From Bradyrhizobium lupini (GTDB lineage Bacteria; Pseudomonadota; Alphaproteobacteria; Rhizobiales; Xanthobacteraceae): a stretch of 64,000 nt of DNA. Made by a program: the position numbers and the translations under genes. The notes below the pieces were generated by a model. It was not told where the DNA came from. It worked only from the letters and a program-made list of their open reading frames with translations, and made no database searches. Below, piece after piece: positions 8,631 through 16,865 of this stretch (positions are counted from its first letter, which is position 1; each line of letters begins with the position of its first letter). The stretch lies in assembly GCF_040939785.1 (NCBI RefSeq), contig NZ_CP162553.1:4030001-4094000 (forward strand), in the 5' to 3' direction.

Positions 8631-9437
8631 ATGGGAAACGCCTACGAAATCTACGCACTGCGCTATGCGACGATGTCGCCGCGCACGCCCCACATGAACT
8701 TCCTCGCGCCCGACCCGCATGACAGCGCGGCGCAGGATCTCGACTATTTCGTCTGGCTGATCCGCGGCAACGGCCGCGACATCCTGGTCGATACCGGCTT
8801 CAATGCCGAGGAAGCGTCCGCGCGGGCGCGCAAGCTGACGCTCAATCCGGTCGACGCGCTGGAGCGCTTTGGTGTCGCGGCAGCGAGCATTCGCGACATC
8901 ATCGTGACGCATCTGCATTACGACCATGCCGGCAATCTCGACCGCTTCCCGAACGCCCGCTTCCATCTCCAGGAGCGCGAGATGGCCTACGCGACGGGGC
9001 GCTGCATGTGCAACGGACTGCTGCGACATCCGTTCTCAGTCGAGCACGTCACCCAGATGGTCCGCCATGTCTATGGCGAGCGCGTCAATTTCTATTCCGG
9101 CGACGGCGAGGTCGCGCCCGGCGTCACCTTGCACCGCGTCGGCGGCCATTCGGACGGCTTGCAGGTGGTCAGAGTCGAGACCGCGCGCGGACCGGTGGTG
9201 CTGGCGTCCGATGCCGCGCATTATTACGCCAATCTCCAGCGCAGAAGCCCATTCCCGATCGTCTACAATGTCGGCGACATGGCGGTTGGCTGGGAGACCA
9301 TCGAGCGCCTCGCCGGCCATCCTGACCGGTTCATTCCCGGCCATGATCCGATCGTGACGGAGATCTATCCGCGCGCCAGCGACAAGGTCGATGTCTGGGC
9401 GCTGCATTTGCCGCCGTCGCGATCATTTGCGAAGTGA
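8631..9437 (+). CDS. MBL-fold hydrolase, N-acyl homoserine lactonase family
   Basis: A 268-residue metallo-beta-lactamase-fold protein. All zinc ligands of a dinuclear site are visible: 'THLHYDHAGN' (HxHxDH, about residues 95-105), 'GGHSDG' (about 178), 'ASDAAHYY' (about 198) and 'IPGHDP' (about 238). The long N-terminal segment and the 'YDHAGNLDRFP' context are as in the AHL-lactonase-like family, members of which open lactone or other ester rings. Neighbouring aromatic catabolism genes suggest a pathway lactone as an alternative to acyl-homoserine lactones. It is monocistronic and ends with its TGA directly abutting the convergent marR stop (TGATCA at 9435-9440). Confidence 0.82.
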   Translation: MGNAYEIYALRYATMSPRTPHMNFLAPDPHDSAAQDLDYFVWLIRGNGRDILVDTGFNAEEASARARKLTLNPVDALERFGVAAASIRDIIVTHLHYDHAGNLDRFPNARFHLQEREMAYATGRCMCNGLLRHPFSVEHVTQMVRHVYGERVNFYSGDGEVAPGVTLHRVGGHSDGLQVVRVETARGPVVLASDAAHYYANLQRRSPFPIVYNVGDMAVGWETIERLAGHPDRFIPGHDPIVTEIYPRASDKVDVWALHLPPSRSFAK

Positions 9438-9980
9438 TCAATACGCCTGCTTGGCGTCGGCCTCTTCGCTGGTCTGGATCAAATCGAGGCTCTGTTCGAT
9501 CTTGCCGAGCAGCGTCGATAGCTGTTTGCGCTCCTGCGCGGTGAGGCAGGCGAGGATCTCGTCTTCCCGCCGCAGCAATTGCGGAAACAGCTCCTCGTAG
9601 AGCGTGCGGCCTTTCCTGGTCAGTCGCAGACGGAATTCGCGGCGGTCGGCTTCGTTCTCGACGCGCTCGATCAAACCCTGATGCAGCAACATGGTCACCG
9701 CGCGGCTGATCGTGGATTTGTGCGTGCGGGTGCATTGCGCGACGTACTGCGCGCTGCAGGCATCGTTGCGGAAGCCGAGCGTCGCGATCACGCGCCAGGC
9801 GGGGATGTCGAGGCCGTGACGCTCCTGATATTCGACGGCGAGTGCGGAACTCACCTCCGCGGCGAGCCGGTTGAGGCGGAACGGCACGAACCTGAACAGG
9901 TCGAGCCGTGTTTTTGGCCGCGGTGAAGCCTCATCGGCCTCGCGTGTCTTCAGCGCGATGTCGCTGGATGTCCTCGCCAA
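9438..9980 (-). CDS. MarR-family transcriptional regulator of the hydroxylase cluster
   Basis: A 180-residue winged-helix regulator. The HTH region runs about residues 75-125 ('CSAQYVAQCTRTHKSTISRA') and the wing is 'VENEADRREFRLRLTRKGRT'. N- and C-terminal helices that form the MarR dimer are present. It is divergent from the FAD-dependent hydroxylase at 10090, with a near-perfect palindrome at 10028-10049 between the two genes. MarR regulators of aromatic catabolism commonly repress the adjacent operon and release on binding the aromatic substrate; that is the inferred role here. The start ATG at 9980 is well placed. Confidence 0.87.
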   Translation of the reverse strand: MARTSSDIALKTREADEASPRPKTRLDLFRFVPFRLNRLAAEVSSALAVEYQERHGLDIPAWRVIATLGFRNDACSAQYVAQCTRTHKSTISRAVTMLLHQGLIERVENEADRREFRLRLTRKGRTLYEELFPQLLRREDEILACLTAQERKQLSTLLGKIEQSLDLIQTSEEADAKQAY

Positions 9981-10027
9981 GGAGAGCGCTCCGAATTCCA
10001 GTTGACGGCCGGCCGGCTCCGGTCCAA

Positions 10028-10049
10028 AATAGTTGCACGTGAGACTATT
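10028..10049. promoter_or_regulatory. Operator palindrome between marR-type gene and hydroxylase gene
   Basis: AATAGT (10028-10033) and ACTATT (10044-10049) are inverted repeats symmetric about a central CACGTG (10036-10041). In the full 22-bp site 18 bases are in symmetric pairs. It lies 48 bases upstream of marR and 41 bases upstream of the hydroxylase start, as expected for a MarR dimer controlling both. Binding is inferred. Confidence 0.6.
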
Positions 10050-10089
10050 AGCAGATCAGGCCTCTCCTGACCAGAGCCGAGGTTAGCGC

Positions 10090-11730
10090 ATGGCGAAGGC
10101 CAATACGCATCAGGCCAAAACCCAGTTCGGCTATCGCCGCCACCCCGATCAGGATCGTCCCGGCCAGAGCGCGGCCGAGCATCCCGTGGTGATCGTGGGC
10201 GCTGGCCCGGTCGGGCTGTCGCTTGCGATCGACCTTGCCCAACGCGGCCAGCGCGTCGTTCTTCTGGATGACGCCGACCGCATCGGAGAGGGCTCCCGCG
10301 CGATCTGCTTCTCGAAACGCTCGCTGGAATATTGGGACCGGCTCGGCGTCGGCGACCGCATGGTCGACAAGGGCGTGGTCTGGAGCGTCGGCCGCATCTT
10401 CCACGGCGAGCAGCAGCTCTACCAGTTCAATCTACTGCCGGAGGACGGTCACAAGCGGCCGGCCTTCATCAATCTCCAGCAATATTACGCCGAAGCCTAT
10501 CTGGTCGACCGCATCAGCGAGCTGCCCGAGATCAATTTGCGCTGGCGCAACAAGGTGACGGCGCTGGAGAGCCGCAACGATTCCGTCGCGCTGACGATCG
10601 AGACGCCGGAGGGCGCCTATCGCCTGCACGCGCAATATGTCGTCGCCTGCGACGGCGCGCGCTCGTCGCTGCGGCAGATGGTGGGCGCGGACTTCGCCGG
10701 ACAGGTGTTCGAGGACCAGTTCCTGATCGCCGACGTCAAGATGACCGCGGAATTCCCGACCGAGCGCTGGTTCTGGTTCGATCCGCCGTTTCATGCGGGA
10801 CGTTCGGCGCTGCTGCACCGACAGCCCGACGATGTCTGGCGCATCGACCTTCAGCTCAATCGTTATGCCGACCCCGTCGTCGAGAAGAAGCCCGAGAACG
10901 TGCGGCCGCGGATTGCGCGCATGCTCGGCCACGACAAGTTCGAGTTCGAGTGGATCTCGCTTTACAAATTCCAGTGCCGGCGGATGGATCGCTTCGTCCA
11001 TGGCCGCGTGATCTTTGCAGGCGATTCCGCGCACCAGGTCTCGCCCTTCGGCGCGCGCGGCGCCAATTCGGGACTCGAGGACGCCGAGAATCTCTCCTGG
11101 AAGCTCGACCGCGTGCTGCGCGGCGCCTCACCCGCGAGCCTGCTCGAGAGCTATCACGTCGAGCGCAGTCTGGCGGCCGACGAGAACATCCGCGAATCCA
11201 CCCGCTCGACCGATTTCATGGCGCCGAACTCGCATCAGGAAGCGCGGCTGCGCAAGGCGGTGCTGTCGCTGGCCAAGGAAACGGAATTCGGCAAGCGCAT
11301 GGTCAATGGCGGGCGGCTCTCGGTGCCGTGCAGCTATGACTCGCCGCTGTCATCGCCGGATGCGGATGCGTGGCGCGGTGGCCCGCTCCCGGGTTGTTCG
11401 ATGCTCGATGCTCCCGTTACGACGCGCGCGGGCGAGCAAGCCTATTTGACGGATGCATTCCGCAAGGGTGGAACAGACTTCACCTTGCTGTCGTTCGGCA
11501 ACGGCGCGGCGATCGATGCGCCTGTTGGTGTGAAGGACATCTGCATCGGCGGTGAGGACGGGCTCGCAGATCCGGCAGGGCTCACTGCAAAGCGCTATGA
11601 TGCGGAACCAGGCTCAGCCTACCTATTAAGGCCGGACGGTTACGTTGCGGCGCGCTTCCGCCACCCCACGCGCGCTGGCGTCGCGGCAGCGCTGTCACGG
11701 GCGCAGGGCTTGAATCAAGAATTTGCTTGA
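10090..11730 (+). CDS. FAD-dependent aromatic hydroxylase (MhpA/MhaA-like)
   Basis: A 546-residue class A flavoprotein monooxygenase that uses NAD(P)H and O2 to hydroxylate a phenolic ring. Features in order: Rossmann dinucleotide motif 'VVIVGAGPVGLSLAIDLAQR' (about residues 35-54), the DG motif 'VVACDGARSSLRQMVGADF' (about 185-203), and the GD motif 'RVIFAGDSAHQVSPFGARG' (about 305-323). The C-terminal thioredoxin-like extension of phenol-hydroxylase relatives is present. An RBS (GAGG) lies 8 bases before the ATG. The next gene is a small DUF2783 protein, and hmgA and fahA follow. A role as a 3-hydroxyphenylacetate 6-hydroxylase that makes homogentisate is a reasonable inference; other 3-hydroxyaryl substrates remain possible. 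Confidence 0.85.
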   Translation: MAKANTHQAKTQFGYRRHPDQDRPGQSAAEHPVVIVGAGPVGLSLAIDLAQRGQRVVLLDDADRIGEGSRAICFSKRSLEYWDRLGVGDRMVDKGVVWSVGRIFHGEQQLYQFNLLPEDGHKRPAFINLQQYYAEAYLVDRISELPEINLRWRNKVTALESRNDSVALTIETPEGAYRLHAQYVVACDGARSSLRQMVGADFAGQVFEDQFLIADVKMTAEFPTERWFWFDPPFHAGRSALLHRQPDDVWRIDLQLNRYADPVVEKKPENVRPRIARMLGHDKFEFEWISLYKFQCRRMDRFVHGRVIFAGDSAHQVSPFGARGANSGLEDAENLSWKLDRVLRGASPASLLESYHVERSLAADENIRESTRSTDFMAPNSHQEARLRKAVLSLAKETEFGKRMVNGGRLSVPCSYDSPLSSPDADAWRGGPLPGCSMLDAPVTTRAGEQAYLTDAFRKGGTDFTLLSFGNGAAIDAPVGVKDICIGGEDGLADPAGLTAKRYDAEPGSAYLLRPDGYVAARFRHPTRAGVAAALSRAQGLNQEFA

Positions 11731-11743
11731 ATTGAGGATTCGC

Positions 11744-11968
11744 ATGCCGCTCTCCACCAGCTCCAACTTCGCGCGACCCGACGACGCCTTTCGCGCCATT
11801 GTGGAGGCGCATCGTGGCTTCACCGACGAGCAGAGCGCGGACTTCGACGCGGCGCTGGTGCTGATCCTCGCCAACCATATCGGCGATATCGTCGTGCTGC
11901 GGGAGGCGATTCTCCTCGCCAAGCGGCGCATGATCGACGGCCAGCAGCAGCAACAGCAACAACAATAG
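11744..11968 (+). CDS. DUF2783 small protein, probable hydroxylase partner
   Basis: A 74-residue acidic, helical protein of the DUF2783 type ('DDAFRAIVEAHRGFTDEQSA', then 'ILANHIGDIVVLREAILLAK'). It begins at the ATG at 11744, preceded by GAGGA; an in-frame ATG at 11723 would overlap the end of the hydroxylase gene and has no RBS. It ends in eight glutamines encoded by a CAG/CAA run. The position directly after the flavoprotein gene parallels Pseudomonas mhaA-mhaB, where MhaB is described as a small coupling protein, so a partner role is inferred. No enzymatic motif is visible. Confidence 0.72.
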   Translation: MPLSTSSNFARPDDAFRAIVEAHRGFTDEQSADFDAALVLILANHIGDIVVLREAILLAKRRMIDGQQQQQQQQ

Positions 11969-11993
11969 CCCCAAAGACTTGAAGGATGAATTG

Positions 11994-12956
11994 ATGGCGA
12001 AGAACTTCGCATCCACCGGCGACCTCTCCGAGAAGAAGATCACCTTCTCCGAGATTGGCACCGATCTCTACGCCTTCACCGCGGAGGGCGATCCGAACAC
12101 CGCGATCATCGTCGGCGACGACGGCTGCCTGGTGTTCGACGCGCAATCGACGCCGGCGATGGCCAACAAGGTGATCGAGCGCGTCCGTGCCGTCACCGAC
12201 AAACCGATCAAATATGTCGTGCTGTCGCATTATCACGCCGTGCGCGTGCTCGGCGCCTCCGCCTACAAGGCGCAGGGCATCGTCGCCTCGCAGGAGACCT
12301 ATCGCCTCATCGAGGAGCGTGGCCAGCAGGATTGGGATTCCGAGTACGGCCGCTTCCCGCGCCTGTTTCAGGACGCATCGAGCATACCCGGCCTGACCTG
12401 GCCGACGCTGACCTTCGAAGGCGAGATGTCGATCTATCTCGGCAAGCGCGAGGTACGCCTGATGCAGCTTGGCGCCGGCCATACCTCGGGCGACCTCGTC
12501 GCCTGGGTGCCGGATGCCGAGGTGATGTTCTCCGGTGACCTGATCGAATACCACTCGGCCTGCTATTGTGGCGACGCACACCTGCGCGAATGGCCGCTGA
12601 CGCTGAACGAGATCCGCAACTTCAATCCCAAGGCGATCGCGCCGGGCCGCGGCGATGCGTTGAAGGGTGTCGCCACGGTGCGCGAAGCCATCGCGATGAC
12701 GCGCGACTTCGTCACCTCGCTCTACGGCGCCGCCGAAATCTCGGTCGCCAAGGGCCGCACGCTGAAGGAATCGATGGCCGCGACGCGCGAGGTCATGGAT
12801 CCGAAATTTTCGAGCTTCGCCATCTACGAGCACTGTCTGCCGTTCAACGTATCTCGCGCCTATGACGAGGCGTCGGGGATCGACGACCCCGTGATCTGGA
12901 CCGACAAGCGCGACCAGGAGATGTGGGCCGCCCTGCAAGGAGGAGGATCATCATGA
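11994..12956 (+). CDS. MBL-fold protein with degenerate metal site, coupled to hmgA
   Basis: A 320-residue metallo-beta-lactamase-fold protein. The usual HxHxDH motif reads '[11 protein letters not shown]': both early histidines are kept but Asp is Val and the last His is Arg. Later ligands are 'GAGHTSGD' (His kept), 'FSGDLIEY' (Asp kept) and 'APGRGD' where 'PGHG' is expected, so the final His is Arg. A normal dinuclear zinc site therefore cannot form; one metal or none is likely. I took the ATG at 11994, with AAGGATG just upstream. Its stop overlaps the hmgA start as ATGA (12953-12956), so it is translationally tied to homogentisate degradation. Its biochemical role is unknown. Confidence 0.85.
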   Translation: MAKNFASTGDLSEKKITFSEIGTDLYAFTAEGDPNTAIIVGDDGCLVFDAQSTPAMANKVIERVRAVTDKPIKYVVLSHYHAVRVLGASAYKAQGIVASQETYRLIEERGQQDWDSEYGRFPRLFQDASSIPGLTWPTLTFEGEMSIYLGKREVRLMQLGAGHTSGDLVAWVPDAEVMFSGDLIEYHSACYCGDAHLREWPLTLNEIRNFNPKAIAPGRGDALKGVATVREAIAMTRDFVTSLYGAAEISVAKGRTLKESMAATREVMDPKFSSFAIYEHCLPFNVSRAYDEASGIDDPVIWTDKRDQEMWAALQGGGSS

Positions 12957-14299
12957 ACATCAACACCTCGCCCGATCAGATCATTCGCAGCACGGCCCAG
13001 GTCACGCCGGGCTACATGTCCGGCTTCGGCAACAGTTTCGAGACCGAAGCGCTGCCGGGCGCGCTGCCGATCGGACGCAACTCGCCGCAGCGCTGTGCCT
13101 ACGGCCTCTATGCCGAGCAGCTCTCCGGCTCGCCCTTCACGGCGCCGCGCGGCAGCAACGAGCGCTCATGGCTCTATCGCATTCGCCCGTCGGTGAAACA
13201 CTCGGGTCGTTTCGAGAAGGTCGACGGCGGCCTGTGGCGTTCGGCACCGTGCCACGAAAACGACCTGCCGATCGCGCAATTGCGCTGGGATCCGGCGCCG
13301 ATCCCGAAGGAGGACATGACCTTCCTTCAGGGCGTGCAGACCATGACCACCGCCGGTGACGTCAACACCCAGGCCGGCATGGCCGCCCACGTCTATCTCA
13401 TCACCAAATCGATGGTGGACCAGCACTTCTACAATGCCGACGGCGAGCTGATGTTCGTGCTGCAGCAGGGCAATCTTCGCATCGTCACGGAGTTCGGCCG
13501 CATCGACGCCGAGCCCGGCGAGATCGTGGTGATCCCGCGCGGCGTCAAGTTCCGGGTGGAGATTCCGAGCGGACCGGCGCGTGGCTATCTCTGCGAAAAC
13601 TACGGCGGCGCCTTCACGCTGCCGGAGCGCGGACCGATCGGCGCCAACTGCCTCGCCAATGCCCGCGACTTCCTGACGCCGGTCGCGCACTACGAGGACA
13701 AGGACACACCGACCGAGCTTTACGTGAAATGGGGCGGATCGTTGTTCAGGACGCAGTTGCCCCACTCGCCGATCGACGTCGTCGCCTGGCACGGCAATTA
13801 TGCGCCGTATAAATATGATCTGCGCACCTTCTCGCCGGTCGGCGCGATCGGCTTCGATCATCCCGATCCCTCGATCTTCACCGTGCTGACCTCGCCGTCG
13901 GAGACCGCGGGCACGGCGAATATCGACTTCGTGATCTTCCCCGAGCGCTGGATGGTCGCCGACAACACCTTCCGCCCGCCGTGGTATCACATGAACATCA
14001 TGAGCGAGTTCATGGGCCTGATCTACGGCGTCTACGACGCCAAGCCGCAAGGTTTTGTGCCGGGCGGCATGAGTTTGCACAATTGCATGCTGCCGCACGG
14101 CCCCGATCGCGATGCCTTCGAGCACGCCAGCAACGGCGAGCTGAAGCCGGTCAAGCTGACCGGCACCATGGCCTTCATGTTCGAGACCCGCTACGCGCAG
14201 CGCGTCACCGCGCACGCCGCGAATTCCGCGACGTTGCAGCATGACTACGCGGATTGCTGGAAGGGCCTCGCGAAGCGGTTCGATCCGAGCAAGCCGTAA
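12953..14299 (+). CDS. hmgA: Homogentisate 1,2-dioxygenase
   Basis: A 448-residue Fe(II) enzyme that opens homogentisate to maleylacetoacetate, the central ring cleavage of phenylalanine/tyrosine catabolism. Family hallmarks are '[20 protein letters not shown]' at the N-terminus and the iron site: '[12 protein letters not shown]' gives His about 346 and Glu about 352, and '[10 protein letters not shown]' gives His about 382, matching His335/Glu341/His371 of the human enzyme at a constant offset. The length is normal. The start overlaps the preceding stop (ATGA) and has a very strong AAGGAGGAGGA ribosome binding site. fahA follows after a palindromic repeat. Confidence 0.97.
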   Translation: MNINTSPDQIIRSTAQVTPGYMSGFGNSFETEALPGALPIGRNSPQRCAYGLYAEQLSGSPFTAPRGSNERSWLYRIRPSVKHSGRFEKVDGGLWRSAPCHENDLPIAQLRWDPAPIPKEDMTFLQGVQTMTTAGDVNTQAGMAAHVYLITKSMVDQHFYNADGELMFVLQQGNLRIVTEFGRIDAEPGEIVVIPRGVKFRVEIPSGPARGYLCENYGGAFTLPERGPIGANCLANARDFLTPVAHYEDKDTPTELYVKWGGSLFRTQLPHSPIDVVAWHGNYAPYKYDLRTFSPVGAIGFDHPDPSIFTVLTSPSETAGTANIDFVIFPERWMVADNTFRPPWYHMNIMSEFMGLIYGVYDAKPQGFVPGGMSLHNCMLPHGPDRDAFEHASNGELKPVKLTGTMAFMFETRYAQRVTAHAANSATLQHDYADCWKGLAKRFDPSKP

Positions 14300-14307
14300 G
14301 CTTCTTA

Positions 14308-14456
14308 CCCTCTCCCCTTGTGGGAGAGGGTGGCTCGCCGCATAGCGGCGAGACGGGTGAGGGGTTCTATCCGCGCGTGAACCTCTCCTTCGGACTCGCG
14401 GACAGATACCCCTCATCCGGCGCTTCGCGCCACCTTCTCCCACAAGGGGAGAAGGG
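14308..14456. repeat. Interspersed palindromic repeat, family 1, copy 1
   Basis: A repeat of about 149 bases bounded by inverted ends (CCCTCTCCCCTTGTGGGAG at the left; the reverse complement CTCCCACAAGGGGAGAAGGG at the right). It has an internal hairpin around GGCTCGCCGC...GCGGCGAGAC and the conserved arms 'GTGAGGGG' and 'CCCCTCATCCGGCGCTTCGC'. A second copy lies at 36503-36647. This copy sits between hmgA and fahA, inside what should be one transcript. Such repeats are mobile-like intergenic elements in these genera. Confidence 0.88.
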
Positions 14457-14473
14457 AAAGACCGAGCCAAGTG

Positions 14474-15745
14474 ATGCCCCATCCCAACGACCCCAGCCTC
14501 CGCTCCTTCATCGGCGTCGATCCCGCCTCCGATTTTCCGATCCAGAACCTGCCTTATGGTGTGTTCTCGACCGCGGCCAATCCGACGCCGCGCGTCGGCG
14601 TGGCGATCGGCGACTATGTGCTCGATCTCTGGGAGCTTGAGCAGGACTCGCGGCTCGACGTGGGGCCGCTCGGCGTGTTCTCGACGCCGTCGCTCAATGC
14701 TTTCATGGCCTTGGGGCCAAAGGTCTGGACGAAGACGCGGGCGCGGATCAGCGAACTCCTGCGCGCCGATCATCCCGAGCTGCGCGACAACGAGGAGTTG
14801 CGCAAGCAGGCCTTGGTGCCGATACGCGACGCAAGATTGCATCTGCCGTTTGCGGTCTCCGGCTACACCGATTTCTATTCGTCGAAAGAACACGCCACCA
14901 ATGTCGGCGTCATGTTCCGTGGCAAGGACAATGCACTGCAGCCGAATTGGCTGCATATGCCGATCGCTTACAACGGCCGTGCCTCGACTGTCGTGGTCTC
15001 CGGCACGAAGGTGAAGCGCCCGCGCGGGCAGCTCAAGCCGCCGAATGTGGAGGCGCCGAGCTTCGGACCGTGCAAGCGGCTCGATTTCGAGCTGGAGATG
15101 GGCGTGGTGGTCGGCCAGCCGTCGCCAATGGGCGGCATGCTCACGGAGCCGCAAGCCGAGGAGATGATCTTCGGCTTCGTGCTGCTCAACGACTGGAGCG
15201 CGCGCGATATCCAGCAATGGGAATATGTGCCGCTCGGGCCGTTCCTCGCCAAGGCGTTCGCGACCTCGATCAGTCCGTGGGTGGTGACGCGCGAGGCGCT
15301 GGAGCCATTCCGCCTCAACGGGCCGCAGCAGGAGCCGGTGCCGCTCGACTACCTCAAGCAGGGCAAGCCGCAGAACTACGATCTCGAACTCGACGTCTCC
15401 TTGCGCGCCGCCGGCGCCAACGCGCCCGCCGGCATCAGCCGCACCAATTTCAAATACATGTACTGGTCGTCGGTGCAGCAGCTGATGCACCACGCCTCCT
15501 CCGGCTGCGCCATGAATGTCGGCGATCTCCTCGGCAGCGGCACCATTTCCGGTCCGGAGAAGAACCAGCGCGGCAGCCTGCTGGAGATCAGCTGGAACGG
15601 CACCGAGCCGATCGAATTGCCCGGCGGCGCCAAGCGGTCGTTCCTGGAAGACGGCGACAGCCTCGTCATGCGCGGCTGGTGCCAGGGCGAAGGCTATCGC
15701 GTTGGTTTTGGCGAGGTCGAGGGGACGATTTTGCCGGCGGAGTGA
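14474..15745 (+). CDS. fahA: Fumarylacetoacetase
   Basis: A 423-residue FAH-family hydrolase that splits fumarylacetoacetate into fumarate and acetoacetate, the last step of homogentisate degradation. The N-terminal domain is 'SFIGVDPASDFPIQNLPYGV'. The catalytic domain has the metal and substrate signatures 'GYTDFYSSKEHATNVG', 'FELEMGVVVGQPS' (acidic metal ligands), 'NDWSARDIQQWEYVPLGPF' and 'GDLLGSGTISGPE'. The length is typical. I used the ATG at 14474; a GTG directly before it is in frame and would add one residue. A family 1 repeat lies between it and hmgA. Confidence 0.96.
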   Translation: MPHPNDPSLRSFIGVDPASDFPIQNLPYGVFSTAANPTPRVGVAIGDYVLDLWELEQDSRLDVGPLGVFSTPSLNAFMALGPKVWTKTRARISELLRADHPELRDNEELRKQALVPIRDARLHLPFAVSGYTDFYSSKEHATNVGVMFRGKDNALQPNWLHMPIAYNGRASTVVVSGTKVKRPRGQLKPPNVEAPSFGPCKRLDFELEMGVVVGQPSPMGGMLTEPQAEEMIFGFVLLNDWSARDIQQWEYVPLGPFLAKAFATSISPWVVTREALEPFRLNGPQQEPVPLDYLKQGKPQNYDLELDVSLRAAGANAPAGISRTNFKYMYWSSVQQLMHHASSGCAMNVGDLLGSGTISGPEKNQRGSLLEISWNGTEPIELPGGAKRSFLEDGDSLVMRGWCQGEGYRVGFGEVEGTILPAE

Positions 15746-15782
15746 TTGCTGGGAAGCGATGCGACCTCTATCCACATTCTCC

Positions 15783-15867
15783 GTCATTGCGAGCGTAGCG
15801 AAGCAATCCAGAGTCTTTCCGCAGTGGCAGTCTGGATTGCTTCGTCGCAAGGGCTCCTCGCAATGAC
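15783..15867. repeat. Interspersed palindromic repeat, family 2
   Basis: An imperfect hairpin of about 85 bases: GTCATTGCGAGCGTAGCGAA on the left pairs with TTCGTCGCAAGGGCTCCTCG and CAATGAC on the right, with inner arms GCAATCCAGA and TCTGGATTGC. It follows the fahA stop. This is the only copy in the window. The sequence type is common in Bradyrhizobium intergenic regions. Confidence 0.75.
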
Positions 15868-15878
15868 ATGGTGAGAGT

Positions 15879-16190
15879 CTACCGCTTCTCCGGCGGCACC
15901 TCACGTAACCGCGCGCAATGCGTCGCGACGTCCTCCAGACTGTACTTCAGATGCACCCGCTTGTCCGACGGCGCCTGGTTGGTCGTGCACACGCCCGGTC
16001 GCCATTCCTGCGTGGGCCTGATCGGGCGCGGCGCAAAACCGCCGCCGCAGTTCGGGCAGACGTTGGAGAGTTCCGTCTCCACGCAGTCCGCACAGAACGT
16101 GCATTCATAGGAACAGATCCGCGCATCGGTTGCGTTCGGGGGCAGATCGCGGTCGCAATATTCGCAGTTCGGTCGAAGCTGGAGGGCCAT
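15879..16190 (-). CDS. DUF1272 zinc-binding small protein
   Basis: A 103-residue protein of the DUF1272 type. The N-terminal 55 residues hold a cysteine-rich metal-binding module: 'LRPNCEYCDRDLPP', 'ICSYECTFCADCVE' and 'VCPNCGGGF' give eight cysteines in CxxC-like pairs. The C-terminal half is a low-complexity, proline-containing tail. Family proteins are small and uncharacterised, probably binding zinc. It is convergent with fahA, separated by the family 2 repeat, and upstream of the Lrp gene on the same strand with a 74-base gap. Confidence 0.83.
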   Translation of the reverse strand: MALQLRPNCEYCDRDLPPNATDARICSYECTFCADCVETELSNVCPNCGGGFAPRPIRPTQEWRPGVCTTNQAPSDKRVHLKYSLEDVATHCARLREVPPEKR

Positions 16191-16264
16191 GGCTCAATCT
16201 CCGCAGATTGGCCGGGATCATCGCAGATCGCGCGCGCAGCGCGAATGCCGGATTTCCCTCGATT

Positions 16265-16744
16265 TCAGCCGGGCTTGATTTCCTTCAGCGGCAGACGCGT
16301 GCTTTCCTTCAGCCTGTCGAGCACGATCGAGGAGCGCACATGCGCGACGCTCTGGTGCGGCATCAGCACGTCGTTGACGAGGTTGGAGAGGCCCTTGAGG
16401 TCGTGCAGCACGGCCTTGAGCACGTAGTCGGCGTCGCCTGTCAGCGAGTAGGCCTCCTGGATCTCGTCGATGCGGTTGACCAGAGTCCGAAACCGCTTGG
16501 AATTGTCCGGCGAGTGGGTCGCCAGCGTCACCTGGATGAAGGCGACCACGCCGAAGCCGAGCGCCTCGCTGGAGAGATCGGCATGATAGCCCGCAATGAC
16601 CTTCTCCTCTTCCAGCCGCATCCGTCGCCGCGAGCATTGCGAGGCCGAGAGCCCGGCGAGGTCGGCGAGCTCCTGGTTGGTGAGACGGCCGTCGTCCTGG
16701 AGCGCGCCCAGGATCTTGAGGTCGAAGGCATCCACCAAAGTCAT
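16265..16744 (-). CDS. Lrp/AsnC-family regulator divergent to hppD
   Basis: A 159-residue AsnC-type regulator. The HTH occupies residues about 5-50 ('ILGALQDDGRLTNQELADLA', 'GLSASQCSRRRMRLE') and the C-terminal RAM effector-binding domain runs about 70-150 ('EAYSLTGDADYVLKAVLHDL'). I prefer the ATG at 16744; the in-frame GTG at 16768 would place the start inside the palindrome at 16763-16779. It is divergent from hppD, and Lrp regulators often respond to an amino acid or its product, so tyrosine or phenylalanine sensing is a natural inference. Confidence 0.87.
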   Translation of the reverse strand: MTLVDAFDLKILGALQDDGRLTNQELADLAGLSASQCSRRRMRLEEEKVIAGYHADLSSEALGFGVVAFIQVTLATHSPDNSKRFRTLVNRIDEIQEAYSLTGDADYVLKAVLHDLKGLSNLVNDVLMPHQSVAHVRSSIVLDRLKESTRLPLKEIKPG

Positions 16745-16762
16745 GCGCGTTTCACCCACTTC

Positions 16763-16779
16763 ATGCACAAACTGTGCAT
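16763..16779. promoter_or_regulatory. Palindromic operator between the Lrp-type gene and hppD
   Basis: ATGCACA (16763-16769) and TGTGCAT (16773-16779) are exact inverted repeats around AAC. The site begins 19 bases upstream of the chosen Lrp start and 87 bases upstream of the hppD start. Binding by the Lrp-type regulator, with autoregulation, is inferred. Confidence 0.55.
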
Positions 16780-16865
16780 ATGTTAATCAAAAGCCGTCTC
16801 ATTTGCACGCCCCTTGCGCGTCCCATGAAGGATAGTTCCTCTCAGCAGCAATTTGGGAGAACACC

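Noticed and set aside
13166-15904. A 912-codon open frame on the reverse strand across hmgA and fahA
   Set aside because: It is antisense to two well-supported genes, is rich in Arg/His/Ala as shadows are in high-GC DNA, and matches no family.
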